Assembly (NCBI RefSeq): GCF_026965555.1
Contig: NZ_CP114040.1
Location: forward strand, 1,054,001-1,118,000
From: Nannocystis punicea
Lineage (GTDB): Bacteria; Myxococcota_A; Polyangia; Nannocystales; Nannocystaceae
Length of the DNA: 64,000 bases
Direction of reading: 5' to 3'
In this document: piece by piece, positions 1 through 9,066 of the stretch
Layout of the letters: every line of letters begins with the position of its first letter
Numbering within the stretch: position 1 is the stretch's first letter
Notes under the pieces: model-generated
Databases searched by the model: none
What the model was told of the DNA's origin: nothing
What the model saw: only the letters and a program-made list of their open reading frames with translations
Translations under genes and position numbers: made by a program

Positions 1-2
1 CG

Positions 3-1034
3 GCGACGCTGAGCGACGGCGGTACGTCGATTGTGACGGGAGGCGACTCGTCGCCCTCCGGCACGGCGGATGCTCCGACCACGGGCGGGTCGAATTCACA
101 GGGGCTCTCGACCTCCGCGGAGGGCAGCGATTCGCTGAGCGATTCCGCCAGCAACAGCATGTCGCCGACAGACAGCGCGAGCGCGACGGACAGCGCGAGC
201 GCGTCGGACAGCGCGAGCGCGACGGACAGCGCGAGCGCGACGGACGGCGCGAGCGCGACGGACGGCGCGAGCGCTTCAAATAGCGCGTCGAACAGCGCGA
301 GCGTGTCGGAGAGCGCGAGCGTATCGGAGAGCGCGAGCGTGTCGGAGAGCGTATCGGAGAGCGCGAGCGTGTCGGAGAGCGCATCGGACAGCGTATCCGC
401 GTCGGACAGCGCGTCGGACAGCGCGTCGGACAGCGCGAGCGCGTCGGACAGCGCGTCGGACACGGAGAACGACACTCCGCTGGACTGCTCGCCGCGGGTG
501 TGCGAGTTCGACGGCAAGATCCACCAGTGTGGTGATTGCGACGACAACGACGGCGACGGCGACGTCGATTGCACCGACACGGAGTGCTTCGGGCCGTGCG
601 ACGACAGCGAGGAGGAGTTCGGCTCCCCGCTCGAGGACAAGGACCCCTGCAAGCAGGACTGCTACTTCGACGGCAACGCCGGCCAGGGCGGCGGCGATTG
701 CCAGTGGAACCTCAAGTGCGACCCGCTCGAGCCGGGCGGCCCGCTCTGCAAGTACAACCCGAACCTCGACACCTTCCCCGACGACCCCGACAACTACGGC
801 AAGTGCGTCGACGGCGACCGGGACAACTGCGCCGGCAGCTGCGCGCCGCCGAACGGGTGCGACTGCTTCGGCTGCTGCACCATCGACGGCGTCGACCGCT
901 TCATCGGCAGCCCTGGCTGCAAGGCCGACGACCTGGCGGCGTGCAACGAGTGCACCAAGCAGAACGACCTGTGCGGCAACCCCTGCGACGACGGCGAGAC
1001 CTGCTACCCCGAGGTCGAAGCGTCGCAGTGCTGA
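3..1034 (+). CDS. Ser/Ala/Asp-repeat surface protein with Cys-rich C-terminus (5' end outside window)
   Basis: The frame is open to the left edge of the window, so the true start is probably upstream; the first GTG in view is at 33. The visible N-terminal part is a Thr/Ser/Gly linker, followed by about 100 residues of Ser-Asp-Ser-Ala-type repeats. The C-terminal half (from about base 470) is rich in Cys, Asp and Gly and ends with a Cys just before the stop. Myxobacterial surface lipoproteins commonly have this design, with a low-complexity spacer holding a disulfide-rich domain away from the membrane. A signal peptide is expected upstream but cannot be seen. No catalytic motif is recognised, so the function is unknown; adhesion or a structural surface role is inference. 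Coding confidence is high because the reading frame and GC pattern hold to the stop. Confidence 0.8.
   Translation, partial: ATLSDGGTSIVTGGDSSPSGTADAPTTGGSNSQGLSTSAEGSDSLSDSASNSMSPTDSASATDSASASDSASATDSASATDGASATDGASASNSASNSASVSESASVSESASVSESVSESASVSESASDSVSASDSASDSASDSASASDSASDTENDTPLDCSPRVCEFDGKIHQCGDCDDNDGDGDVDCTDTECFGPCDDSEEEFGSPLEDKDPCKQDCYFDGNAGQGGGDCQWNLKCDPLEPGGPLCKYNPNLDTFPDDPDNYGKCVDGDRDNCAGSCAPPNGCDCFGCCTIDGVDRFIGSPGCKADDLAACNECTKQNDLCGNPCDDGETCYPEVEASQC
164..470 (+). repeat. In-gene tandem Ser-Asp-Ser-Ala coding repeat
   Basis: Short units close to gacagcgcgagcgc recur in tandem and in frame, with small variants such as gagagcgcgagcgt. They encode Ser-Asp-Ser-Ala and Ser-Glu-Ser-Ala runs. 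Such arrays expand and contract by slippage, so repeat number may vary between strains. Confidence 0.9.
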
Positions 1035-1117
1035 GCCGAATCGCCGCAGCGCGGCCGCGGATGCGCCGGCTCGCGGAGCTCGCGGGCGAGCGGCCGCGTT
1101 CGTTGAATGTCGGATAA

Positions 1118-1140
1118 GACATGTCCTACAGGACAGCTCT
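1118..1140. repeat. CATG-family 14-base repeat, one unit
   Basis: CATG at 1120 is followed exactly 14 bases later by CAGC at 1134. The stem TGTCC/GGACA closes a four-base loop (TACA). It lies between the convergent 3' ends of the Ser-repeat protein and the cytochrome gene, so it could act as a bidirectional terminator. Confidence 0.6.
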
Positions 1141-1226
1141 ATCGCCCGCGAGCGAGCAGGGTGGCGAGGAGACGCCGGCCGTCATCGATGACGATGACGG
1201 TCGGCGTGGCCGCGGTCGTGACCGGC

Positions 1227-2648
1227 TCAGCCGCCGGGGATCCGCAGCGACAGCAGGTGCTCGACGAGGGCGCTCTGCTCGGCCGGCGTGAAGCCGGCGC
1301 CAGGGTCGACCCAGAACTCGTGGCCGACGCCGCGCACGTGCAGCTCCCAGCGCGCGGTGTCGGCGTGGTTGGCCGCGATCACGCGGGCCCGCAGCTCGCG
1401 GTCGAGGAGCGCGCGGAGGCTGGCGCGCGGGTCGAGGGGGAAGCCGCGGGCGCGGATGTTGCCGACACCGACGACGCTCTCGCCAGGCGCGACGGCGACG
1501 CCGCCGTCGTGCAAGTAAGGCGCGCTCCACCACAAGCCGACGAGGCCGGGGATCTTGTACCCACTCTGGCCATTGGCGCGCGCGGGGTCGGTGCCGACGC
1601 GGGCGTGCGGGAGCACGGACTGAGTGGTGTAGGCCGGGCCCGAGTGACAGCGCTCGCAGCCGGCGCGGGCGAACACCTCGCGGCCGCGGGCCGCAGCGGC
1701 GGCGTCGACGACGACCTCGGGCGGACGCAACGCGTCCTGCCACGCGGCCATGGCGACGATCCGCTCCCACTCCGGCGGCTCGACGTACGGCGCGCTGACT
1801 GCGTGCAAGGCGGTGGGGCCGTTGATGTAGAGGGCGAGGCCGGACAGCGGCCCGGCGCGCGAGGAGCCGGTCCAACCATACGGCGCCTCCTCGTGGACGA
1901 AGACGTCGGGGATCCGCGTCGGGTTGGCGGCGCCGTCGAGGGTGGCGTCGAAGCTGCCCGGCGGCCACGCGGCGAGCGTGCGATCGACGGCCGCCTCGAC
2001 CTCGACGGGCTCGGGGCCGGGGCCGACCTCGGTGTGCGCGCGGAAGGCCGCGCTGTTCGGCGCCAGCGCGAGGAGCAGCCCGGCCTGCAGGTCGCTGTTG
2101 GCCGCGCCGTGGATCACCTGCCGCGTCTCGGGATCGACCGTCGAGTGACACAGCGCGCAGGTGATGCCGACGCGGACCTCGTAGCGCGTCATGTGCACGA
2201 CCACGCCGAGCGGCAAGAACGAGCCGGCGGCGACGTCGAGGCCGGTGCCGATCTTGCTGCCGCGCGCGTAGGTCTGACCGCCGATCGTGACGTCCTCGCT
2301 CAGCTCGATCTCGAGGTCGGTGGTGCCCGCGCCGCGCAGCTTGAACAGGGCCCGCGCGGCCGGCCACGCCCGCAGCGGCCCGCTCAGCACCCCCATCACG
2401 TCGCTGAAGAACACCTCGTTGCCGAAGTCCTCGCCGTAGAAGTCGCGCCGCCCGCGGGCGAGGTCGGCGGCGTCGACCGCGGCCGAGGCCACCTCATGGT
2501 TGAGCGAGGCCTTGTCGCCCGGGCGCGAGGCGCACGACCACGGGATCAGCCCGACAAAGGTGACGGCGGCGGCGAGCGCGATGGCGGCGATCGCCACGGG
2601 ACGGCGCCAACGAGGCCGACGGACGTGGAATACGCGAACTGCTGCCAT
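1227..2648 (-). CDS. Di-haem c-type cytochrome
   Basis: A 473-residue protein with two haem c attachment motifs, CALCH (residues 164-168) and CERCH (331-335). The N-terminus has Arg-rich residues and then one hydrophobic segment (about 19-36), fitting an exported, membrane-anchored protein. The ATG at 2648 is chosen because GGGGAGGT sits about 4 bases upstream; an upstream in-frame ATG at 2717 has no such site. The C-terminal half resembles di-haem cytochromes of the peroxidase/thiol-oxidase type, with a YLHDGG sequence after the second haem, but the exact reaction cannot be assigned. It acts in the periplasm, where haem c is attached. The 3' end faces the Ser-repeat gene, with a CATG-family hairpin between them. 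Confidence 0.88.
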   Translation of the reverse strand: MAAVRVFHVRRPRWRRPVAIAAIALAAAVTFVGLIPWSCASRPGDKASLNHEVASAAVDAADLARGRRDFYGEDFGNEVFFSDVMGVLSGPLRAWPAARALFKLRGAGTTDLEIELSEDVTIGGQTYARGSKIGTGLDVAAGSFLPLGVVVHMTRYEVRVGITCALCHSTVDPETRQVIHGAANSDLQAGLLLALAPNSAAFRAHTEVGPGPEPVEVEAAVDRTLAAWPPGSFDATLDGAANPTRIPDVFVHEEAPYGWTGSSRAGPLSGLALYINGPTALHAVSAPYVEPPEWERIVAMAAWQDALRPPEVVVDAAAAARGREVFARAGCERCHSGPAYTTQSVLPHARVGTDPARANGQSGYKIPGLVGLWWSAPYLHDGGVAVAPGESVVGVGNIRARGFPLDPRASLRALLDRELRARVIAANHADTARWELHVRGVGHEFWVDPGAGFTPAEQSALVEHLLSLRIPGG

Positions 2649-2891
2649 GGCACCTCCCCTCTCGTCGCCTGTCCCCGGGGACTGGTGACGTACGGTAGAA
2701 CCATGGGGCAGGCCCACGGGCGTTCAACCACACGCAGACAGGCGTAGAAGCCGCCTCGTGCGGGCGCGGAGGATCTTCGCGGGAGATGTGCGTGTCCCGA
2801 CGCGAGGCGGGGCTCATGGATCATGGGCGCGGCCTCCGCCCGCGTGAGGCCCCGTCCGCGAGCCCACCGCCGCGAGCAGGCCCGCGCCCTT

Positions 2892-4217
2892 TCACCGCCG
2901 CTGCAAGGTGGCCCGCATGCCGCCCGCGGGACGCAGCGTGATCGAGAATTGCGGGCGCGGGCGATCGGCGGGGCGGACGACCGGGCGCCAGCGGCGAGCG
3001 AGCGTGGCGAGCACCAGCACGAGCTCGAGCAAGGCGAAGTTGTTGCCGATGCACAGGCGCGGGCCGCCGCCGAACGGGAAGTAGGCGAAGCGGGGGATCC
3101 GTCGCGCGAGGTCGCCGTCCCACCGCTCGGGCTCGAACGAGTCCGGCCGCGGGAAGTGCCGCGCGTCGCGGTGCGCCGCCCACTGGAACATCCACAGCTG
3201 GGCGCCGCGCGGGACGGCGACGCCGCCGAGCTCGAGATCCTCGAGCGCCTCGCGGCCGATGCTCCACGCCGGCGGGTACAGCCGCATGCTCTCGTGCACG
3301 ACCCAGTCGGTGTACCGCAGCGCCGGTACGTCGGCGAGCGTCGGCGGCCGGTCGCCCAGCACGCTGTCGAGCTCGGCGCGCAGCCGGTCCCACGCCGCCG
3401 GGTGCTGCGACAGGAGCATCCACGTCCACGTCAGCGCCAGCGCGGTGGTCTCGTGGCCGGCGACGAACAGGATGAACGCCTCGTCGCGCAGCTGCTCGTC
3501 GGTCATCCCCCCGCCCTCGTCGTCGCGCGCGCGCAGCAGCATCGACAGCAGGTCGCCCTCGTCGCGGCCGCTCGCGCGGCGGGCGGCGATGATGCCGCGC
3601 ATGGCGCCGTCGATGCGCGCGCGCGCCTCGTGGAAGCGGCGGTTCTTCGGCAGCGGCACGCGGGCGAGCCACGGCGCGAAGGCGTAGGTCGGGTCGGAGA
3701 AGCGGGCCATGATGACGTCGAGCGAGCTGCCGATGGTCTCGGCGATGGCCCGGTCGACGCCGGAGGAGAACAGGGTGGCGGCGACGATGTCGAGGGTGAG
3801 GCGCATCATCGCCGCGTGGATGTCGAGCACCTGTCCTTCGCGCCAGGTGGACGCGAGGCGCTCGGCGTGTTCGACCATGACCGCGCCGTAGCCGGCGATC
3901 CGCTCGCGGTGGAAGGCGGGCTGGGCCAGCCGCCGCTGGCGGCGCCAGAACTCGCCGTCGCTGACGAGCAGGCCGTTGCCGGTGACGAGCGAGAGGTCGC
4001 GGGTGAAGCGGTCCTTGATGAAGAGCTTGCTGCGGCCGACCAGCACCTCGTCGATGAGGTCGGGGTCGGCGACGAAGTAGGGCGAGAACCCGAGCATGCG
4101 GACCTGGTGGATCGGCGCCGCCGCGGTGTGTCGGGCGATGAACTGCTCGGGCCGCAAGGCCAGGTGCAGCATGTTGCCGGGGCCCTGCAGCGGCCGGGGG
4201 AGCGAGATGTCGAGCAT
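2892..4217 (-). CDS. Cytochrome P450
   Basis: A 441-residue P450 with all class hallmarks: the oxygen-binding I-helix motif AGHETT (253-258), the ExxR motif ESMR (309-312) and the haem loop FGGGPRLCIG (382-391), with the thiolate ligand at Cys389. It uses haem and an external redox partner to hydroxylate or otherwise oxidise a substrate; no ferredoxin or reductase is adjacent. The start at 4217 gives a normal family length, and much longer in-frame reading to 5309 is antisense to the DUF1295 gene. It is divergent from that reductase, with 183 bases between starts, so shared regulation is plausible. The FGGGPRLCIG loop and length resemble CYP102/CYP110-like fatty acid or terpenoid oxidases, but the substrate is not deducible. 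Confidence 0.92.
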   Translation of the reverse strand: MLDISLPRPLQGPGNMLHLALRPEQFIARHTAAAPIHQVRMLGFSPYFVADPDLIDEVLVGRSKLFIKDRFTRDLSLVTGNGLLVSDGEFWRRQRRLAQPAFHRERIAGYGAVMVEHAERLASTWREGQVLDIHAAMMRLTLDIVAATLFSSGVDRAIAETIGSSLDVIMARFSDPTYAFAPWLARVPLPKNRRFHEARARIDGAMRGIIAARRASGRDEGDLLSMLLRARDDEGGGMTDEQLRDEAFILFVAGHETTALALTWTWMLLSQHPAAWDRLRAELDSVLGDRPPTLADVPALRYTDWVVHESMRLYPPAWSIGREALEDLELGGVAVPRGAQLWMFQWAAHRDARHFPRPDSFEPERWDGDLARRIPRFAYFPFGGGPRLCIGNNFALLELVLVLATLARRWRPVVRPADRPRPQFSITLRPAGGMRATLQRR

Positions 4218-4307
4218 ACGCGACGGCACGATAGCGGAGAGATCTCGACGCGTCCACGCGAGGCCGTCAGGGGCCGCGCAGGACGCAGCTCTCGCGCGCC
4301 GGCGCGG

Positions 4308-4325
4308 CATGGTCTTGGGGTCATG
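4308..4325. repeat. CATG-family repeat in a divergent promoter region
   Basis: CATG at 4308 and 4322 are 14 bases apart, with GTCTTGGGGT between. This is one of the few family members in a divergent intergenic region (P450 and DUF1295 starts), and its stem is weak. Confidence 0.45.
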
Positions 4326-4400
4326 TACGGACGACCGTCCGGGCCCGCCCGCGCGCCGCGCTGGTCGCCACGGCCTGTCGTTTGGACATACGATGCCGCC

Positions 4401-5195
4401 ATGGACCCACTCCACGCCGCGTTCTTCGCCTGCCTCGGCGCCGCGTCCCTGTGCTGGCTGCTCGGCACGCTCACCCGCGAGTACTCGTGGGTCGACCGCT
4501 TGTGGTCGATCCTCCCGCCCGCGTACGTCGCATGGTTCGCGTCGCAGTCGGGCTGCGACGACCCGCGCCTGCGTGCGATGACGATCCTCGCGGCGCTGTG
4601 GGGCGCGCGGCTGACCTACAACTTCGCGCGCAAGGGCGGCTACGCGCCCGGCGGCGAGGACTACCGCTGGATCGAGCTGCGCCGCCGCCTGCCGCCGCCG
4701 GTGTTCGCGGTGTTCGCCCTGGTGTTCATCGCGTTCATCCAGAACATCCTGCTCCTGCTGCTGGCGCTGCCGGCCTACGTGGCGGCGTCGCCGACGGCGG
4801 CGCCGTGGGGCTGCCTCGATACCGTGGCGACGATCGTGTTCCTGCTCCTGCTCGCCGGCGAGACGATCGCCGACCAGCAGCAGTGGCGGTTCCACGCCGC
4901 CAAGCGCGCCCGCGGCGACGCCTACGGGCCCAAGTTCCTGACCCGCGGCCTGTTCCGCTACTCCCGCCACCCGAACTTCTTCTGCGAGGTGTCGATGTGG
5001 TGGACGTTCTATCTGTTCTCGGTGGCGTCCGGCGCGGGCCTCGTCAACGTGTCGATCGCCGGGCCCGTGGTGCTGACGCTGCTGTTCCACGGGTCGACCG
5101 CGTTCACCGAGCAATTGTCGCGGGCGAAGTATCCGACCTACGCCGACTATCAGCGCACCACGTCGCGGCTGATCCCCTGGTTCCCGCGTCGCTGA
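4401..5195 (+). CDS. DUF1295 / steroid 5-alpha-reductase-like membrane protein
   Basis: A 264-residue integral membrane protein with several hydrophobic segments. The C-terminal signature includes LFRYSRHPNFFCEVSMWW, typical of the DUF1295/3-oxo-5-alpha-steroid 4-dehydrogenase superfamily, where the RHPN motif helps bind NAD(P)H. The start at 4401 is an ATG at the usual N-terminus of the family; the longer in-frame reading from 2823 is only the reverse of the P450. Characterised relatives reduce steroid double bonds or are of unknown specificity. The divergent P450 suggests a shared role in lipid or sterol-like chemistry, but that is inference. A strong palindromic hairpin lies about 60 bases past the stop. 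Confidence 0.9.
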   Translation: MDPLHAAFFACLGAASLCWLLGTLTREYSWVDRLWSILPPAYVAWFASQSGCDDPRLRAMTILAALWGARLTYNFARKGGYAPGGEDYRWIELRRRLPPPVFAVFALVFIAFIQNILLLLLALPAYVAASPTAAPWGCLDTVATIVFLLLLAGETIADQQQWRFHAAKRARGDAYGPKFLTRGLFRYSRHPNFFCEVSMWWTFYLFSVASGAGLVNVSIAGPVVLTLLFHGSTAFTEQLSRAKYPTYADYQRTTSRLIPWFPRR

Positions 5196-5566
5196 GCGCG
5201 GGCGCGGCGACACGACCGCGATTGAGCCGATGCGATTCGCCGCTGCCTGTCCAGGGCACCTCGAGGTGCCCCTGGGAGACGAGGGCGAGGAAATCATCGC
5301 GCGATTCACGGGGGGGTCGACAGTGGCTGCTCGCGGGCCGGGGTCGCCGTTGCGCGCGAGTAGATCCGTGGAGCCCCATGGAGAAAGGGCGAATCACGGC
5401 ACACCTCCCCTGGTAGGAGTCGCTCGCCGAACGACCGCCGCGTTCGAGGAACGTCATTGCCGGGGCCCGAGCAGGAGCGCAGGAGAGCGCGCTGTGAGGT
5501 TTGTATCGGGGGAGGTCGGGAGGAGACGGCGGCGCCGAGCTTCAGAGGACGCGGTAGAGTGGTGCA
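5196..5566. other. Intergenic 371 bases, no gene seen
   Basis: No convincing coding frame is present on either strand. The stretch holds the GGGCACC/GGTGCCC hairpin described separately and presumably the promoter of the S8 protease. Confidence 0.6.
5252..5275. terminator. Hairpin downstream of DUF1295 gene
   Basis: GGGCACC-TCGA-GGTGCCC (5254-5271) is a perfect 18-base palindrome, and CCA/TGG continue the stem with one bulge. It lies 58 bases after the DUF1295 stop. There is no U-tract, so factor-independent termination is only a guess. Confidence 0.35.
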
Positions 5567-7938
5567 ATGAATCGATTAATCCTGCGTACCACGCCCGAGT
5601 TGTTGCTCTGCCTGTTGACAATCACCGCCTGTGACGCCGAACCCGAGGCGATCGACGAGAAGGTGAGCGAGCGCGCCGTCGACGGCGCGACCGCAGTGTA
5701 CACGTCGCGGTCCGCACCGTCGACGTCAACGGCGAGACGGTCGCGTCGCGCACTCGCGGGGCGCTGACGCCGGAGGTGTTCCAGCGCGCCGGCCGTCCGT
5801 GGTCCTACTTCGACGAGGAACACCTCTATCACGAGGTCGCGTGGACGCGCTCGCTCGCCGACGGCACCCGCGAGCACGGCCACGAGATCGTGCGCGAGGA
5901 CAACCCGAGCCCGGTCGTCGCGCAGCCGGACCTGACCCCGACGAGGATCGATCCGTCGTTCACGGCGCTCCTGGCGGACGACGCCATGCGGCGCGCGCCC
6001 GAGACGATGGTCGAGGTGTCCGTGCGTCTGCGCGACTTTCCCGACTGGGATGTCCCCCTGCTGCCGCCGGCGGTCGGGTTCTCCGAGGCCGACGCACGGC
6101 GGGTGATCGTCGAGCGCGAGGCCGCGATCGCGGCGCGTGCCGAGCTGCTGGACGACATGTCCGTGGCGCTGGTCGCGGAGCTCGAGGGGCTCGGCGGCGT
6201 GGTCGTCTCGCGGCAGCCGTCGGTCGGCTGGCTGACGCTGCGCACGCCCTGGTCGAGCCTGCCGGGGCTCGCCGAGCACCCCGACATCTCGAAGCTCTCC
6301 CTCGCCGCTGGTAAGTGGTCGCTGCAGTGGCACCTCGGAGAGGGCCGCCAGCCCGGACGCCTCGACGCCGATCGCTTCTGGACGCAGGGCTTCGACGGCG
6401 GGCGAGCCAACCCCGATCGACACTTGGTCGGTCACATCACCGTGGGCGTGATCGACAACGGCCTCGAGGACGAGGCGTGCGCCTTCTACGACGGGGCCAA
6501 CTGCACGGGGACCTCGCGGATCCACCGGCGGTTCAAGTGCTCCAACACCCCGATCAATTATTGCCAGCCGCTGGTCGCCGGGATCAACTTCCTCGAGGTC
6601 GACGAGGACTTCCACGGCACCAGCGTGTCGAGCGTGATCCTCGGCGACTACACCGACGATCAGGCGTGCGGGGTCGCGGTCGGTGATCCGCTCTGGGTGT
6701 CCGGCTGTCATAGCGCCGCGTTCGAGAGCCGCGCGACCGGGATGGCCCCGGAGGCGCGGCTCGTGTTCTTCGCGATCACCGACGAGAGCTCCAATGCGCT
6801 GATCTCGGCGCAAATGGACGACGCGCTCTTCGACGCGATCGGCAGCCACGTGGACATCGTCAACATGTCCGTGGCGATGGACGACGGGGACCTCGGCACG
6901 GCGTGCAACCCCGAGCCGCTGCAAGCGTTCGAGGAGGAGGCCGAGAACGCGTACGACGACGGGATCCTCGTCGTCGTGGCGGCCGGCAATACGAGCGGCG
7001 CGTCGGCGACGTCGTGCGGGATCTACTCGCCCGCCGACGGCCTCAAGACGCTCGCGGTCAACGGCTTCACGGCGTCGGATCCCGACTGCGCGAGCGACTA
7101 CCATCAATGGTGCCTGCTCGACACGCCCGGCGCCTCGCGCGGCGGTGGCGACGCGATCGTCAACGGGATCACCCGGACCCAGGCGCTGTCGCTGATCGAC
7201 GTCGTCGCCCCGACCGAGATCACGTCGGCGACGCAGGGCCAGGGCGACTTCGGCGAGGTCAAGACCACCACGGCGGTCGGCGGGACGAGCCACGCGGCGC
7301 CGCACGTCTCCGGCCTCGCGGCGCTGATCAAGGACCAGTACCTCGCGGGCGGCCTGACGTGGATCAACAACCCCGGCCGCCTGCACACGATCGTGCTCGC
7401 GCACACCGACCGCCACTTCAGCGCCGCCCCCGCCGACCCTGATCAGGCGACCGCGCAGCGGTTCACCGGCGCCGACAAGTGGTACGGCCTCGGCCGCATG
7501 ACGATGCGCCTTTTGGGCGCGGGCGGCGATCTCGGGCTGTTCTATAATCACTTCCGCACGTGGTCGTTCACGTCGGCCAGCACCAGCAGCACGTACTTCC
7601 CGTTCGGCACCTCGCCGATGCCGGCCGGCGTCGAGGTGGTCAAGTGCGTGATGACGATGAGCGAGGACCTGTCCAACAAGTCCGACATCAGCGACATCGA
7701 CTTGCGGGTGCGTATCCTCGCCCCGGACGCCAACGGTCTCTGCTCGTCGAGCGGCGCGCAGATCGCCACGCGCGGCGACTCGTCGTACGACGTCAAATCG
7801 ATGGTCGCGTACGAGGCCCCCGCGACGACCCTCGGCGGCAATTGTGCCGAAGTCAGCCTCGTCAAACAGCACGTGACGGCGGCCGGAGTCACGACGCACA
7901 CGATGTGCTACTTCGCCGAGAAGCAGGACGACGCCTGA
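5567..7938 (+). CDS. Subtilisin-like (S8) serine protease lipoprotein, interrupted by one frameshift
   Basis: The N-terminal frame (ATG 5567) gives a lipoprotein signal ending TITAC (Cys22). Near 5701 the meaningful frame shifts by one base: GTGTAC then continues as CACGTCGCGGTC in the next frame, as if a C were missing from CC. The downstream frame runs to 7938. Counted from an internal Met at 5776, it carries the S8 catalytic set: Asp227 (VIDNG), His280 (HGTS), Asn405 (AAGN) and Ser505 (GTSHAAPH). About 200 residues before Asp resemble a propeptide. It should cleave proteins at the cell surface or outside, consistent with predation. Either the gene is mutated, translation starts again within it, or the assembly lacks a base. 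Confidence 0.82.
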
Positions 7939-8020
7939 ACGAGCGCGAATCGGGGCACGCCGAATCCTGGCCGCCCCGATCGGTCGACCACCGGCTACGC
8001 GGCGGCACCTGGCCGTCACG

Positions 8021-8707
8021 TCACGCGTCGTCGAGCTTCTTCAGCAGCCGGTCCAGCTTCGGCGTCTTGGCCCACTCGGCGATCCGCCTGGGCCGGCGCG
8101 ACGAGTGGACGCCGAGCCCGTGCTCGTAGCGGTCGACGCCGAACAGCGCCAGAGTGACGTCGAGGTACACGGAGAAGCTGGTGAAATCCGAGGACTCCAT
8201 GTCGGCGCCGTGATCGGTGGCGACGATCATCACCGGCTCGGGTCCGAAGACCAGGTCGGCGTGGTTGTAATTCGAATAACTGTCGATGCACACCGCCCGC
8301 ACCGCCGGGGGCTCGTGCGGCTTCCTCCCGAACATCCGCCGCAGGTGGTCGTCGTCGATCTCGTTGACGTGGGAGTTCTTCTCCCAGGCCGGTGAGATGG
8401 CGCGCGCGACCGGCAACAGGTTGATGCACCCCGGCGGCTGTCCGTAGTCGGGCCCGTCGAACGGCTTGGTGCGCGCGTCGTAATCGTGCTCGCGCAGGCC
8501 CCACTCGAGGAACACTCCGTCGTGCGCGAGGTAGAACGCCCGCAGGTCGTCCGGCAGCGGCGAGCCGACCGCCTTCTCCGCCTTGCGAATCGCCGCCGCC
8601 GTCGCCGGCGGGCGGACGACGACCTTGTACACCTCGACCTCGGGGTGCGCGCGCAGAGTCGCGACCATCGCGTCGAAACGCTCGCGGAAGTACGATTTCG
8701 CGGCCAT
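8021..8707 (-). CDS. SMI1/KNR4 (SUKH) family protein
   Basis: A 228-residue protein with the SUKH fold pattern. An N-terminal helix is followed by IRKAEKAVGSPLPDDLRAFY and a Gly/Asn-rich middle (GCINLLPV), the usual region of the SMI1/KNR4 domain, plus a Phe/Trp-rich hydrophobic core. The ATG at 8707 has AAGGAG nine bases upstream, which decides the start over the longer frame to 8758. SUKH proteins often serve as immunity proteins for polymorphic toxins or as general binding modules. No toxin gene is adjacent, so a housekeeping or orphan-immunity role cannot be separated. The gene converges on the protease. Confidence 0.82.
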   Translation of the reverse strand: MAAKSYFRERFDAMVATLRAHPEVEVYKVVVRPPATAAAIRKAEKAVGSPLPDDLRAFYLAHDGVFLEWGLREHDYDARTKPFDGPDYGQPPGCINLLPVARAISPAWEKNSHVNEIDDDHLRRMFGRKPHEPPAVRAVCIDSYSNYNHADLVFGPEPVMIVATDHGADMESSDFTSFSVYLDVTLALFGVDRYEHGLGVHSSRRPRRIAEWAKTPKLDRLLKKLDDA

Positions 8708-9066
8708 CCTGGTGCTCCTTCGATTCCACGAGATACCAGCCCCACGGGCGCCGGGCAACGACCACGAACCGGCTCGACGCGGGCCCGCGGGCGCGAGCCG
8801 GGCGAGGTCGGCGACGGCCGTGGCCTCGTTGGCAGCCGCGAGCGGAAGCGACGCCAGGGGAGCAGGTCGCCCGGCCGAGATCGTCTCGATCGCGCGGTAC
8901 CGCGTCCGCGGGCGCGAGGCTCAGGAACGCGAAGAGCCTGGGCCGGAGCCGAGATGATCGTCCTCACCCGCGACGGCGCCATCGCCTGCGCCTGCGACCC
9001 GAGCGGGCCTCGACGGTAGCGAGGAATGTCGTGACGGGCGGCGACGCCCTGCGCTAACGTCGACGC
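8708..9066. other. Divergent intergenic region, no gene seen
   Basis: These 359 bases separate the starts of the SUKH gene and the GyrB-like gene. I find only short, unsupported frames; promoters for both genes are expected here. Confidence 0.55.

Noticed and set aside
276..524. Arg-rich antisense frame opposite the Ser-repeat gene
   Set aside because: It is the reverse reading of the Ser-Asp-Ser-Ala repeat; no start signal and no sensible protein.
2823..4400. Long plus-strand frame running into the DUF1295 gene
   Set aside because: It is antisense to the P450, and the DUF1295 family starts at 4401.
5567..5800. Programmed ribosomal frameshift in the S8 protease gene
   Set aside because: No slippery heptamer or following structure is seen at 5701; a lost base fits better.
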